This document shows, piece by piece, positions 1 through 9,006 of a stretch of 56,839 nt of DNA (positions are counted from its first letter, which is position 1; each line of letters starts with the position of its first letter). The notes under the pieces were generated by a model. That model worked only from the letters and a program-made list of their open reading frames with translations. It searched no databases and was not told the DNA's origin. This stretch comes from Oceanicaulis sp. Its GTDB lineage: Bacteria > Pseudomonadota > Alphaproteobacteria > Caulobacterales > Maricaulaceae. The translations under genes were made by a program, and so were the position numbers. Location of the stretch: assembly GCA_020832735.1 (NCBI GenBank), contig JAFIEB010000079.1:1-56839 (forward strand). The letters run 5' to 3'.

Positions 1-40
1 CGCGCCAATCGCGGCGGAACAAGGCCCACCATACGGCCAT
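1..40 (-). CDS. Possible start of a gene running off the left edge (partial)
   Basis: An ATG at 40..38 opens a frame that stays open to the window edge and gives MAVWWALFRRDWR. The pattern of hydrophobic residues followed by an FRRD motif resembles the first residues of CcmB-type heme exporter membrane proteins, but 13 residues are too few to assign a family. No strong Shine-Dalgarno sequence is visible upstream. An alternative ATG lies in another frame at 32..30. Treat this as a candidate only; the sequence left of the window would decide. Confidence 0.25.
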   Translation of the reverse strand, partial: MAVWWALFRRDWR

Positions 41-89
41 GACTGAGCAACAGATCCAAAAACGCCCGGCGCGAACGGGCGGGGGTGGC

Positions 90-112
90 GCCCGCTCCGT
101 GCGGGAGCGGGC
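90..112 (-). terminator. Hairpin just downstream of tRNA-Leu
   Basis: A 9-bp perfect inverted repeat (GCCCGCTCC at 90-98, GGAGCGGGC at 104-112) with a 5-nt loop begins 2 nt after the encoded CCA end of the tRNA-Leu. No T-run follows on the minus strand, so it may act as a processing barrier or a U-poor terminator. Confidence 0.5.
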
Positions 113-113
113 A

Positions 114-200
114 TGGTGCGGTCGAGAAGACTCGAACTTCCACGGGTTTTACCCCACAGCGACCTCAACGCTGCGCGTCTACCAATTCCGCCACGACCGC
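114..200 (-). tRNA. tRNA-Leu (anticodon GAG), CCA encoded
   Basis: Read on the minus strand, the 5' arm GCGGTCG pairs with CGACCGC to form a 7-bp acceptor stem, followed by A73 and an encoded CCA. The anticodon stem CAGCG/CGCTG encloses the loop TTGAGGT, giving anticodon GAG, which reads CUC and CUU leucine codons. A long variable arm (GGGG..CCC type) and the T-loop TTCGAGT are present, so this is a class II tRNA, 87 nt long with CCA. It lies 70 bp downstream of the FliN-like gene on the same strand. Confidence 0.95.
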
Positions 201-270
201 AAAACCGGAGCGCGCGTGTACCAAGACCGGACCGGCTTGTGAAGTCCCCCGGTGTAGCGCGCAGCCCCGC

Positions 271-516
271 TCAGGCGGCGAAATAATCGTGCACGTCAGC
301 AGGGCCGGTGATCGACACGGCCACCCGGTCGCCCTGGATGACGATCTCGCCGCGCGCGATGGGATGGTTGTTGGCCAGGATCCACACCTCCTCATGCTCG
401 GCGGCGTCCAGCGGAATCACCGCGCCGCGCCCCATGCGCAGGAACTGGTGAATCGGCAACCGGGAGCGGCCGAGCAGAACCGAGATTTCGACCTGGACTT
501 CGCCCAGCTGACTCAT
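271..516 (-). CDS. Small FliN/SpoA-domain protein (flagellar motor switch FliN family)
   Basis: This 81-residue protein consists of little more than one SpoA (surface presentation of antigens) domain, the C-terminal fold of the C-ring protein FliN. Features that fit are the start [16 protein letters not shown], the strand with VIPLD, and [15 protein letters not shown] near the end. FliN forms the lower flagellar C-ring, binds FliM and receives CheY-P signals and export cargo. I chose the ATG at 516 because the protein then starts just before the conserved VEISV strand; the longer frame to 624 adds a non-homologous tail. No other flagellar gene is in the window, so it is either the true FliN placed outside a cluster or a stand-alone paralogue. 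It is divergent from lipB. Confidence 0.75.
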   Translation of the reverse strand: MSQLGEVQVEISVLLGRSRLPIHQFLRMGRGAVIPLDAAEHEEVWILANNHPIARGEIVIQGDRVAVSITGPADVHDYFAA

Positions 517-622
517 GGTGGTACGGACCGGTTTGAACCCTGATGGTGCAAGGCCTTGCCTTGCGGTGTGCGACTCACGATGTTCCACGCCGGTTTCCGA
601 GGCGTTAAGGACAGCTGCACCC

Positions 623-1303
623 ATGTCGCAAAAGCCTGTCGAATGGGCCGTATCCGGCGCCCGCGTCCCCTATCCGGCGGCGCTGGCGGCCATGGAGGCG
701 CGCGTGGACGCCATTGCGCGCGGAGAGGCCGGCGAACTGGTCTGGCTGCTGGAGCATGATCCTCTCTACACGGCCGGCACCAGCGCGAACGAGGCTGACT
801 TGCGCGACCGGGACCGGTTTCCAGTCTTCAAGACCGGCCGCGGGGGCGAATACACCTATCACGGGCCGGGCCAGCGCGTGGCCTATGTCATGCTCGATCT
901 GCGCACGCGCGGGCGCGACGCCCGGCGTTTCGTGCGTGATCTGGAGGAATGGATTATCCAGACTCTGGAGACGTTTAACGTCACCGGCGAGCGGCGCTGC
1001 GACCGCATTGGCGTGTGGGTAGACCGCACCCGGCCCGGCGGGCCCGAGCGCGAGGACAAGATCGCCGCCATCGGGATAAGGCTCCGGCGCTGGGTGTCGT
1101 TTCACGGCATCGCGCTCAATGTCGAACCCGATCTGGCGCATTTCACCGGCATCACGCCGTGCGGCATTGACGATCCGCGCTACGGCGTGACCAGCCTCAT
1201 TGATCTGGGACTGCCGGTGACGATGGAGGACGCGGACCTGGCGCTCAAACAGGCGTTCGAGCGCGTATTCGGCCCCGTCATTCAGGCGGCGGCGCCGGTC
1301 TGA
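623..1303 (+). CDS. lipB: Lipoyl(octanoyl) transferase LipB
   Basis: LipB moves octanoyl from octanoyl-ACP to the lipoyl domains of 2-oxoacid dehydrogenases and glycine cleavage H protein; LipA then inserts sulfur. The 226-residue protein has the family landmarks: [11 protein letters not shown] near residue 48, the glycine-rich [13 protein letters not shown] around 75, the catalytic lysine in KIAAIGIR and the catalytic cysteine in GITPCGI. Length matches the family (210-240 residues). I start at ATG 623 because it gives the usual N-terminus; the open frame extends to 515 without similarity. Its 3' end overlaps the convergent membrane-protein gene by 26 bp. Cytoplasmic. Confidence 0.95.
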   Translation: MSQKPVEWAVSGARVPYPAALAAMEARVDAIARGEAGELVWLLEHDPLYTAGTSANEADLRDRDRFPVFKTGRGGEYTYHGPGQRVAYVMLDLRTRGRDARRFVRDLEEWIIQTLETFNVTGERRCDRIGVWVDRTRPGGPEREDKIAAIGIRLRRWVSFHGIALNVEPDLAHFTGITPCGIDDPRYGVTSLIDLGLPVTMEDADLALKQAFERVFGPVIQAAAPV

Positions 1304-1820
1304 CGGTGCGCCCCATGCGCGCAAACCAGATCGCAAACAGCGCGATCACGATCCAGAAGGCCCAGGTGGACGGCCAGGCGCCGGCGTCGGCGATCTGGCG
1401 GGCCAGGGCTTCATCCGAGGTGATCCGGTCAGACAGGGCCTGCTGCAGCGCCGGGTCATAAGCCGCCTCGTTGACCGCAGCCGGATCGTTTATGTCCACG
1501 CCCTGCGCGCGCATCATGTCGAGATAGACCGGCAATACCGCGACGGTCATGGCCAGTATCGCCGCAACAAACTTGGCCAGCCAGGCGACGAGCAGCGGGA
1601 CAACCGCCAGATCCGCCCTGCGCCCGGCGTGACGCAGCCGGTTGATATGCGCCGCCAGAACAAAGAAGGCGATCATCGGCCAGACCACCAGCGCCTGCGA
1701 TCCCAGCAGGGACAGGCGCAGAAAATCCACCGCCGCGATCAGGCCCAGCGCGATCCAGTACTGGTCAGCGTCAGCGCGCTGGTTGGGCAGGAAAGCGGCG
1801 GCGAAATTCACGGAGGACAT
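1278..1820 (-). CDS. Membrane protein, DUF805-like
   Basis: This 180-residue protein has three to four hydrophobic segments (about residues 22-42, 43-58, 68-95 and the C-terminal 150-170). The motif NRLRHAGR after the second segment recalls the KRLHDAG signature of DUF805 inner-membrane proteins such as the neighbour upstream, so I place it as a divergent member. Between the third and last membrane segments lies a soluble stretch rich in Asp, Ala and Gln. DUF805 has no established function. Start ATG 1820 fits the N-terminus of the neighbour better than the longer frame up to 1994. It follows the other DUF805 gene by 118 bp on the same strand and overlaps the end of lipB by 26 bp. Confidence 0.7.
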   Translation of the reverse strand: MSSVNFAAAFLPNQRADADQYWIALGLIAAVDFLRLSLLGSQALVVWPMIAFFVLAAHINRLRHAGRRADLAVVPLLVAWLAKFVAAILAMTVAVLPVYLDMMRAQGVDINDPAAVNEAAYDPALQQALSDRITSDEALARQIADAGAWPSTWAFWIVIALFAIWFARMGRTVRPAPPPE

Positions 1821-1938
1821 GGGCGCTCGCTCAAACTTGAAGGAAGGCGAGGTATGGGGCCCCACTCCGGACGGTTCAAGACAAAGCGGCGCCCGGAGAC
1901 AGTCTCCGGGCGCCGGGGTTACGCTCGTGGGAACGAAA

Positions 1939-2421
1939 TCAGCCTGCGTCTTCAGGCGTCGCCGGAGGCGGCGGCGCTGCAGGGGCGGGACCAAAGCGGT
2001 TCTCGCCCGGATCGCCCTTCAGAACGCCCACCCAGATCGTGTAGCCGATCCAGACCACAAAGCTCAGAAGGAAGAAGATGCCGGCCGCGCCAGCGCCCGC
2101 GATGAGGGCGGTCATATCGACATCGTCACCGGCCATCATGGCGGTGAAGACCGTGCCGCCCACCATGATCCCGCCAATGATGCCCAGCAGGAGAGACACG
2201 CCCCACGGAATGGCGTGGAGCCAGGCGCTCTTGCCGGCGTCATGCAGGCGCTTGCCGTAAACCGCGATGCCGACCCAGATCAGGCCCAGCGAAATGAAAA
2301 AGCCGAGGATCGGGATCAGGCCCGCAATGATGTTGGCTGCGATCAGGATCAGAACTCCGATCCAGAATGACTGCTGACCGATGCGGCCATTCGGGCTGAA
2401 GAGCACGTGGGTAATGTTCAT
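1939..2421 (-). CDS. DUF805 family inner-membrane protein
   Basis: This 160-residue protein is a typical DUF805 member. It opens with LFSPNGRIGQQSFWIG, the conserved N-terminal motif (F-x-x-x-GRI-x-x-x-x-FW), and has a hydrophobic pair at about residues 20-50 followed by KRLHDAGKSAWL, the family signature. Two more membrane segments follow, and the C-terminus is a proline/alanine-rich cytoplasmic tail (APAAPPPPATPED). The start is supported by GGGAGGA placed about 8 nt upstream. Function is unknown in the family. It belongs to a tandem run of small membrane proteins on this strand. Confidence 0.88.
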   Translation of the reverse strand: MNITHVLFSPNGRIGQQSFWIGVLILIAANIIAGLIPILGFFISLGLIWVGIAVYGKRLHDAGKSAWLHAIPWGVSLLLGIIGGIMVGGTVFTAMMAGDDVDMTALIAGAGAAGIFFLLSFVVWIGYTIWVGVLKGDPGENRFGPAPAAPPPPATPEDAG

Positions 2422-2596
2422 GAAGGCGTCCTCCCGGAAATGATTCTCACCGTGAAAGCCTCTTCGCAGGCTCCCATAAAGTCAACGCGGGGTTTGAACC
2501 CGCCCCTGCCCATGAACTCACCGGCGGCGGCGCTGACGTAAGGCGCTTTACTCCGCGTTGCGGGATCGCGGCCAGCGAGTGCACCCGAAATTCAGA

Positions 2597-2890
2597 TTAC
2601 GACCCGATCTTGTCGCGGATCTCACCCAGCCGGTCATGGATAGAGAAGATAACGATGTAGACTTCCATGACGAAGCGCCAGAACAAGAGCCCTATCACGC
2701 CCACTATAGGCGCTCCGACAAAGGCGGCGAAGCCGGCCGCGAAGTCCTGGGTCATGGCGACCATGCCGCCGATCATTGAAAACAACACGCCGGCCGCAAT
2801 GCCGATCAAACCGATCCAGTAGAGTATCTTGATGAGCGTGGTTGCGATCAGCTGGTCAAAGCTGAGGAAACGTTTGATGAAGTCTGGCAT
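2597..2890 (-). CDS. Small membrane protein, DUF4282-like
   Basis: This 97-residue protein starts with MPDFIKRFLSFDQLIATTLIK and has two clear transmembrane helices (about residues 20-45 and 55-80) with a short polar loop between. It ends with a charged tail (HDRLGEIRDKIG). The layout, and the phrase LLFWRFVMEVYIVIFSIHD, match DUF4282 proteins, whose function is unknown. Start at 2890 is favoured by AAGGGGAA upstream; a longer frame to 2965 exists. It sits 89 bp downstream of the carboxylase alpha gene on the same strand. A GC-rich hairpin at about 2489-2506 downstream might end its transcript. Confidence 0.72.
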   Translation of the reverse strand: MPDFIKRFLSFDQLIATTLIKILYWIGLIGIAAGVLFSMIGGMVAMTQDFAAGFAAFVGAPIVGVIGLLFWRFVMEVYIVIFSIHDRLGEIRDKIGS

Positions 2891-2979
2891 GGCTTTTCCC
2901 CTTTTCATGCACATTGGCATGATTCCAACCAGACGGTAGAACAAACTTCCCCCGCCCGTATCCATTCAGACCCGCGGCC

Positions 2980-5010
2980 CTATTCAAACTCCACCAGCAA
3001 CTCATCGGCGGCGACGCCCGCGCCGGGCGTGCAGTGGACAGCCTTGACCACGCCATCGCGTTCAGCGCGCAGGACGTTTTCCATTTTCATCGCTTCGACC
3101 ACCAGCAGCGCCTCGCCGGCCTTGACCTCCTGGCCCGGCTCGACCGCCACGGAGACCACCAGCCCCGGCATCGGGCTGAGCACCTGCCTGGCTGTGTCCG
3201 CCGGCTCCTTTTCCGGCAGGCGCGCATAGAGCTCGGCCACGCGCGGCGCGCAGACAATCACCGTCGCCGCAAAGCCGCGATGGCGCAGGGCGTAACCTTC
3301 GCGCTGCTCGGTCAGGAACAGGGCGAAGGCCGCCCCGTCCAGCTGCGCGTCGAATACGGCCTGGCCCGGCAGCCAGGATGTTTTCAGGCTCAGGCGGTCC
3401 GCGCTGAGCGCCGGGATCCAGATATCGGCCCGGGTCTCGCCGGGCGCCAGCGCGCCCTCGCCCAGAACGATCTCCACATCAAAGCGCTGACCGTCCAGCA
3501 GCACCGACCATTCATGGGCGCGGCCCGGTTCCGGCGGCGGGGTCAGACGCCCGCTCACCCCGGCGGCGCGTTCGGTGAAGACGGTGTGCACATAGGCCGC
3601 CGCGGCCGTCATCCAGCGCAGCTGCTCCTCGCGCGGCGCGGTCCCGGCGAAGCCTTCGGGGAAATGCTGTTCGATATAGCCGGTGTGAATGCGCCCGGCC
3701 CGGAAATCAGGCTCGTCCAGCACCGCTGACAAGAAGGGCGCGTTGGACTGCAGCCCGTCCACATGCAGCCGGTCCAGCGAGACCGCGAGCGCGTCAATGG
3801 CCGCCTCGCGCGTCTTCCCGTACCCGATCACCTTGGCGATCATCGGATCGTAGAACAGCGAGATCTCGTCGCCCTCGCGCACGCCGGAATCGATGCGCAG
3901 GCGCCCCGGTCCCGCCTCGCCCTCGGCCGGCTCGGCATAGCGCTTGAGCCGTCCGATGGACGGCAGGAAACCGCGATAGGGGTCCTCGGCGTACAGACGC
4001 GCCTCCACCGCCCATCCCTTGATGCGCATGTCGGCCTGAGTGACGGACAGCGTCTCGCCGGCGGCGACGCGGATCATCTGCTCGACCAGATCGATATCGT
4101 GGGTGAGCTCGGTGACCGGATGCTCCACCTGCAAACGGGTGTTCATTTCGAGGAAATAGAAGCTCTTATCGGGGGCAACGATGAATTCCACGGTGCCCGC
4201 GCTGTCATAATCGACCGCCTTGGACAGGGCTACGGCCTGCTCGCCCATCTTGCGCCGGGTGGCGGCGTCCAGAAACGGCGAGGGCGCCTCTTCGAGGACT
4301 TTCTGATTGCGCCGCTGGATGGAGCATTCACGCTCGTTGAGGTGAATGACATTGCCGTGCTTGTCGCCCAGCACCTGGATCTCGATATGGCGCGGGCTCT
4401 CGATGAATTTCTCGATCAGGATGCGGTCATCGCCAAAGGAGGATTTGGCCTCGTTGCGCGCGCCCTTGAAGCCCTCGCGCACCTCGCCTTCGGAGCGGGC
4501 GATGCGCATGCCCTTGCCGCCGCCGCCTGCTGACGCCTTGATCATCACCGGATAGCCGATATCGGACGCCACCTCGACGGCCTGCTGGTCGTCGACGATC
4601 TCGCCCTTGAAACCGGGCACGGTGCTGACCCCGGCTTTCGCCGCCAGCTTCTTTGATTCCAGCTTGTCGCCCATGGCCGCGATGGCGTCCGGGTTCGGCC
4701 CGATCCAGGCGATGCCCTTTTCGGCAAGCGCGCGCGGGAAGCCTGCATTCTCCGACAGGAAACCGAAACCGGGATGAACCGCGTCGGCCCCGGTCTCCAC
4801 GCAGGCGGCGATGATCTTGTCCATGTCCAGATAGGACTGTCCGGGCGCGGGCGGGCCAATGAACACCGCCTCGTCGGCCATGCGCACCGCCATCGTATCG
4901 GCGTCGGCTTCCGAATAGACCGCCACCGTGGAGATGCCCATGCGTTTGCAGGTCTTGATGATCCGCACGGCGATCTCGCCGCGGTTGGCGATCAGGATTT
5001 TCTTGAACAT
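2980..5010 (-). CDS. pccA: Acyl-CoA carboxylase, biotin-carrying alpha subunit (propionyl-CoA carboxylase type)
   Basis: The 676-residue protein carries biotin carboxylase and biotin carrier functions in one chain. The N-terminus FKKILIANRGEIAVRI is the biotin carboxylase signature; the ATP-grasp glycine loop KASAGGGGKGMR lies near residue 170; FLEMNTRLQVEHPVTE near 290 is the metal- and substrate-binding segment. A PccA-type linker (about 460-600) leads to the biotinyl domain, where Lys642 in EAMKMENV is the biotin site. It carboxylates biotin with ATP and bicarbonate and needs a beta subunit to carboxylate the acyl-CoA, typically propionyl-CoA to methylmalonyl-CoA. No beta gene is adjacent; one lies 43 kb away in this window. 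An acetyl- or methylcrotonyl-CoA enzyme cannot be excluded. Confidence 0.85.
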   Translation of the reverse strand: MFKKILIANRGEIAVRIIKTCKRMGISTVAVYSEADADTMAVRMADEAVFIGPPAPGQSYLDMDKIIAACVETGADAVHPGFGFLSENAGFPRALAEKGIAWIGPNPDAIAAMGDKLESKKLAAKAGVSTVPGFKGEIVDDQQAVEVASDIGYPVMIKASAGGGGKGMRIARSEGEVREGFKGARNEAKSSFGDDRILIEKFIESPRHIEIQVLGDKHGNVIHLNERECSIQRRNQKVLEEAPSPFLDAATRRKMGEQAVALSKAVDYDSAGTVEFIVAPDKSFYFLEMNTRLQVEHPVTELTHDIDLVEQMIRVAAGETLSVTQADMRIKGWAVEARLYAEDPYRGFLPSIGRLKRYAEPAEGEAGPGRLRIDSGVREGDEISLFYDPMIAKVIGYGKTREAAIDALAVSLDRLHVDGLQSNAPFLSAVLDEPDFRAGRIHTGYIEQHFPEGFAGTAPREEQLRWMTAAAAYVHTVFTERAAGVSGRLTPPPEPGRAHEWSVLLDGQRFDVEIVLGEGALAPGETRADIWIPALSADRLSLKTSWLPGQAVFDAQLDGAAFALFLTEQREGYALRHRGFAATVIVCAPRVAELYARLPEKEPADTARQVLSPMPGLVVSVAVEPGQEVKAGEALLVVEAMKMENVLRAERDGVVKAVHCTPGAGVAADELLVEFE

Positions 5011-5187
5011 GGAACGCGCCAGCCACGCTGAACAGATTGAAGGGACAGGGCCGGTTTAGCCCGCGTGCAGGCGCGGCGGCAAGCTCAGGCGCTCAGTCAT
5101 CCGGCTGCAGACCGGGTTGACGCCATGCCCGCGCCCGTCCGAGCATCGCCCCATGCGTCAAAATCAGAGCGCATCTGGAGGCAGGCC

Positions 5188-6030
5188 ATGAGCGATATCA
5201 CCGTCACCCCGTCAGGCGCATCGCTTGGCGCGCGCGTCACCGGCGTGGACCTCACCCGTCCGCTGGCGCCTGAAACCGTCAGGGCGATCCGTGAAGCCTG
5301 GCTTGAGCATCTGGTGCTCGCCTTTCCCGATCAGCCCATGGACCACGACGATCTGGAGCGCTTCACGCTCTATTTCGTCCCGTTTGGCGAGGACCCTTTC
5401 ATCGCCCCCCTGCCCGACCGGCCGCGCATTATCGAGGTGAAGCGCGAGGCGCACGAAAAGGCGTCCGTGTTCGCCGCCGCCTGGCATTCCGACTGGAGCT
5501 TTCAGAAGACCCCGCCGGCCGCCACGATCCTGCATTCCAAGGTGATCCCGCCCGTGGGCGGCGATACGCTGTTCTGCAACGGCTATGCGGCCTATGACGC
5601 CCTGCCCGAGGCCACGAAGGCCCGGATTGAGGGCTTGCAGGCGGTCCATTCAGCCGGGCTGGCCTATGCCCCTGACGGCGTCTATGGCGCGATGGACGCG
5701 CCTGACAGGTCCATGACCATCCGCCCCGACGAGCGCGCCCGCGAGACCCGCCTGCATCCGGTGGTGCGGGTGCATCCCGAGACCGGGCGCAAGGCGCTGT
5801 TCGTCAATCCCGGCTATGTGCGCACGATCGACGGCCTTAGCGATGAGGAGGCCTTCTTGCTGCTCATCGAGCTCTATCAGGCCGCCCATGACGAGAGCGT
5901 GGTCTACCGCCATGTCTGGGAGCCGGACATGCTGTTGATGTGGGATAATCGCTGCACCCAGCACATGGCCACGGGCGGCTATGACGGCCACGCACGGCTT
6001 CTGCACCGCACGACGATCGCCGGCCCCTAG
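5188..6030 (+). CDS. TauD/TfdA family Fe(II)/2-oxoglutarate dioxygenase
   Basis: This 280-residue enzyme belongs to the TauD/TfdA group, which couple 2-oxoglutarate decarboxylation to hydroxylation of substrates such as taurine, sulfonates or aryloxyacetates. The iron site is visible: HSD in AAWHSDWSF (about residue 98) and a distal His in NRCTQHMA near 260, followed by RLLHRTTI with the 2-oxoglutarate-binding Arg. The N-terminus SGASLGARVTGVDLTRPL is typical. ATG 5188 is preceded by CTGGAGGCAGG, a good ribosome site, so I prefer it to the upstream frame at 5065. The substrate cannot be told from context: it is divergent from pccA and convergent with mscS. Confidence 0.85.
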   Translation: MSDITVTPSGASLGARVTGVDLTRPLAPETVRAIREAWLEHLVLAFPDQPMDHDDLERFTLYFVPFGEDPFIAPLPDRPRIIEVKREAHEKASVFAAAWHSDWSFQKTPPAATILHSKVIPPVGGDTLFCNGYAAYDALPEATKARIEGLQAVHSAGLAYAPDGVYGAMDAPDRSMTIRPDERARETRLHPVVRVHPETGRKALFVNPGYVRTIDGLSDEEAFLLLIELYQAAHDESVVYRHVWEPDMLLMWDNRCTQHMATGGYDGHARLLHRTTIAGP

Positions 6031-6065
6031 ATCTGGTCCCTGATCAGGCCCCTGATGCCGGGCGC

Positions 6066-7319
6066 TCAGCGCGCCCCGCCCTCTCCCGAGCTCCCCTCGC
6101 CGCCGTCAGCCTCGCCGCGCGCAACAGCGTCAGCCTGGACTTTGACGGGCTCTTCGCCCGCATGACTGCGCACCATCGGGGGCACGAAGACTTCCGCGCC
6201 GTCATCCATGTAGATGCTGGTGGAGGGGAAGGCGAAGCTGGTCCCGGCCTCTTCCACAATGCGCTTGAGCGCAAAAGCCAGCTCCTCTTTCAGGCGCAGC
6301 CATTCGCCCCAGTTGGTGGTGTGCGTGAAGCAGTAGAGCAGATAGTCGATGGAGGACGGGCCGAAACTGTCCACCCGCATGAAGGTCGCCACTTCCGGCG
6401 GCTTGGCGAATTCGGGGTGATTGTCCAGCCACTCCAGCGTCTTGTCGCGGATGTACTGAAGCTGCGCCGTGGTGGTCTTGTACTCCACGCCGATGATCCA
6501 GCGGATGCGCCGGTGGGTCATGCGGGTGAAATTGGTCACGGCGTTGTCGGCCAGCCTGGAATTGGGCACGAAGACCGGGCTGCGGTCGAAGCGCCGGATC
6601 AGGGTGGAGCGGAAATTGATCTGCTCGACCGTGCCCTCCACCACGCCATCTACATGTATCCATTCCCCGGGCACGAAGCGCTTTTCGGTCAGGATCAGGA
6701 TGCCCGCGATGAGATTGCGGAACAGGTCCTGGGCGCCCAGGCCGATGGCCACGCCCAGAAGACCGAGGCCGCCCAGCACCGGCGCCACCGGAATGCCCCA
6801 GATCTGCAATGCGGCGGCCGCGCCGACGATGATGAACAGGATGCGCAGGAATTTCGCCAGCCAGTCGACCATCACCGGCGTCAGCGCGCGGCGCAGCGGC
6901 GTCATGAGATGGCTGGCGGGCACCACCGCATTGTGCAGCGCCCAGAACAGGGCGATGACGATCAGCGTCTCGACAACCTGCGTGCCGTTGATCGCGCCGG
7001 TGGCGGTGTGCAGTTCGAGAATGGTGAAGGCGATATAGACCCCGATGATCACCGGGATCATCTTAATCGGGCCCTTCAGCGCGCCGATCAGCTTGCTGTC
7101 GAGATTGTTGTCGGTGCGGTCGGCGAACGCGATGAGCCGGCGCAGCACCACATGCGAAAACAGGCCGCGCACCATGAATGCGGCCGCCAGGACGCCCATC
7201 GCCAACAGGCCGTCGCCCACATTGTAGCCGGCGAAACTGGTGTCCCAGACCCGGACCACGATGTCCCACAGATTTTCCGCGCTTGCGATCAGGCCGTTGG
7301 CGTTCGCATCCGTAGTCAT
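6066..7319 (-). CDS. MscS-family mechanosensitive ion channel
   Basis: This 417-residue inner-membrane protein has about four to five membrane helices. The last, around residues 165-200, is the glycine/alanine-rich pore helix (VAPVLGGLGLLGVAIGLGAQ) followed by DLFRNLIAGILIL, the MscS hallmark. The beta domain follows (FVPGEWIHVDGVVEGTVEQI, FVPNSRL) and then the alpha/beta vestibule; the C-terminal tail after residue 375 is low-complexity (GEGSSGEGGAR). Such channels open on membrane tension to release solutes during hypo-osmotic shock. Its ATG overlaps the prfC stop (ATGA), so it is probably translated by coupling to prfC. Its end faces the dioxygenase gene 35 bp away. Confidence 0.9.
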   Translation of the reverse strand: MTTDANANGLIASAENLWDIVVRVWDTSFAGYNVGDGLLAMGVLAAAFMVRGLFSHVVLRRLIAFADRTDNNLDSKLIGALKGPIKMIPVIIGVYIAFTILELHTATGAINGTQVVETLIVIALFWALHNAVVPASHLMTPLRRALTPVMVDWLAKFLRILFIIVGAAAALQIWGIPVAPVLGGLGLLGVAIGLGAQDLFRNLIAGILILTEKRFVPGEWIHVDGVVEGTVEQINFRSTLIRRFDRSPVFVPNSRLADNAVTNFTRMTHRRIRWIIGVEYKTTTAQLQYIRDKTLEWLDNHPEFAKPPEVATFMRVDSFGPSSIDYLLYCFTHTTNWGEWLRLKEELAFALKRIVEEAGTSFAFPSTSIYMDDGAEVFVPPMVRSHAGEEPVKVQADAVARGEADGGEGSSGEGGAR

Positions 7320-8914
7320 GAACCGCGCTCCCGCGTCGTGTCGAAGATCACATCGGGCCATTTTTCCTGGGAGTAGCTCACCTCCCAGGCCGACTTGGCC
7401 AGAAACACCATCGCGCCGTCGATATCCTCGGCGATGGCGGTCTTGTGCCGGTCAATGAAGGCGTCAAGCTTGTCCGGCGCGCCGCGCATCCAGCGGGCGG
7501 TCTCGAAAGGACACGGCTCGAAAACCACCTCGATGCCGTACTCGTCCGCCACGCGCTGGGCCATCACATCGATCTGCAGAGCGCCCACCGCGCCGATGAC
7601 GAACTCGCCGCCCACCTGCAGGCGGAACAGCTGGGTGACCCCCTCCTCCGCCAGCGATTCCAGCGCCTTCTTGAGATGCTTGGCCTTGAGCGGGTCTTTG
7701 AGCCGGGCCCGGCGCAGCATTTCAGGTGCAAAGTTCGGAATGCCCGCCACGCGCCATTTGCCGCTCTCCGAAAGGGTGTCGCCCACGCGCAGGACGCCGT
7801 GATTGGGCACGCCCATCACATCGCCCGCGAACGCCTCATCGGCGATCTCGCGATCTGACGCGAAGAACAGGATCGGGTTGGAGACGGTGAGCTGCTTACC
7901 ATGGTCGGTTTTCAGCTTCATGCCGCGCCGGAACGCACCCGAGACCAGGCGCACGAACGCCACCCGGTCGCGGTGATTGGGGTCCATGTTCGCCTGCACC
8001 TTGAAGACAAAGCCGGCGACTTCCTTGCCGCCGGGCTCCAGCGTGTCAGACGTCCCGATGGCCGCCTGGGGCTGGGGTCCCGGCGCGATATCAGCCAGGG
8101 CGTCGAGCAGTTCGCGCACGCCGAAACGGCGCAGCGCCGAGCCGAAATAGACCGGCGTGAGATGACCTTCGCGGAAGCTCTGCTCCACGAAGGGAGGGCA
8201 CAGCTCGCGCGCCACTTCCACGCCTTCGCGCACTTCATCGAGATCGGCCCCGCTCAGCGCTTCGGCGATTGCGTTGGATGAAAGATCCAGGCGCTCGCTG
8301 GGCGCCGGCTCGTCATCATCAGCGCCGGGACGGCGGTACGCGACGAACGCGCCGTCCTTGAGATCGGCCACGCCCCGGAAGCGCTGGCCCGACCCGCACG
8401 GCCACTGCATCGGCGCGGCGTCCAGCGCGAGCTTGTCCTGGATGTCGTCGAGGAGGTCGGTCACCTCCATCGCCTCGCGGTCCATCTTGTTGATGAAGGT
8501 GATGATCGGGATGTCGCGCAGCCGGCACACCTCGACCAGCTTGAGGGTGCGCGGCTCCACGCCCTTGGCCGCATCCAGCACCATCACGGCGCAATCAGCC
8601 GCCGTCAGGGTGCGGTAGGTGTCTTCAGAGAAGTCCTCGTGGCCGGGCGTGTCGAGCAGGTTGAAGACCAGATCACGGTATTCATAGGTCATCACCGAGG
8701 CCGAGACCGAGATGCCCCGCTCGCGTTCGATCTTCATCCAGTCCGAGCGCGTGCGGCGGTTCTGTCCGCGCGCCTTGACCTGACCGGCCAGCCGGATGGC
8801 CCCGGCTTCCAGAAGCAGGGTTTCGGTCAGCGTGGTCTTGCCCGCGTCCGGGTGGGAGATGATGGCGTAGGTGCGCCGGCGCGCCCATTCAGGCCCGGCA
8901 TGAGCGGCGGTCAT
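7316..8914 (-). CDS. prfC: Peptide chain release factor 3
   Basis: RF3 is a translational GTPase that removes RF1 and RF2 from the ribosome after peptide release. The 532-residue protein has the G1 loop SHPDAGKTTLTE near residue 20, the switch I region RERGISVSASVM, G3 LLDTPGHEDFSED, and G4 NKMDR. Domain II and the C-terminal domain III follow (FRLQVGGEFVIGAVGALQ, PFETARWM). Length and order match the family. The start is preceded by AGGGATC at proper distance. The downstream mscS gene overlaps its stop by 4 nt. Confidence 0.95.
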   Translation of the reverse strand: MTAAHAGPEWARRRTYAIISHPDAGKTTLTETLLLEAGAIRLAGQVKARGQNRRTRSDWMKIERERGISVSASVMTYEYRDLVFNLLDTPGHEDFSEDTYRTLTAADCAVMVLDAAKGVEPRTLKLVEVCRLRDIPIITFINKMDREAMEVTDLLDDIQDKLALDAAPMQWPCGSGQRFRGVADLKDGAFVAYRRPGADDDEPAPSERLDLSSNAIAEALSGADLDEVREGVEVARELCPPFVEQSFREGHLTPVYFGSALRRFGVRELLDALADIAPGPQPQAAIGTSDTLEPGGKEVAGFVFKVQANMDPNHRDRVAFVRLVSGAFRRGMKLKTDHGKQLTVSNPILFFASDREIADEAFAGDVMGVPNHGVLRVGDTLSESGKWRVAGIPNFAPEMLRRARLKDPLKAKHLKKALESLAEEGVTQLFRLQVGGEFVIGAVGALQIDVMAQRVADEYGIEVVFEPCPFETARWMRGAPDKLDAFIDRHKTAIAEDIDGAMVFLAKSAWEVSYSQEKWPDVIFDTTRERGS

Positions 8915-9006
8915 GGATGATCCCTAGTGGTTACGGCTCCGCGAGGTAACCGAGCCTGCGCGCGCTTTCAAGGGCGCAGGGTCAATGGCGCCCGGCGCGG
9001 ACCGCA

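Noticed and set aside
605-1336. Long open frame opposite lipB
   Set aside because: It mirrors lipB in a GC-rich genome, has no known motif, and lipB has complete catalytic residues. Similar long mirror frames opposite topA, AsmA, ggt, purD, xseA and the TonB receptor were dropped for the same reason.
2489-2506. GC-rich hairpin between the DUF4282-like and DUF805 genes as a riboswitch
   Set aside because: It is short, has a bulge and fits no known riboswitch; at most it is a weak terminator.
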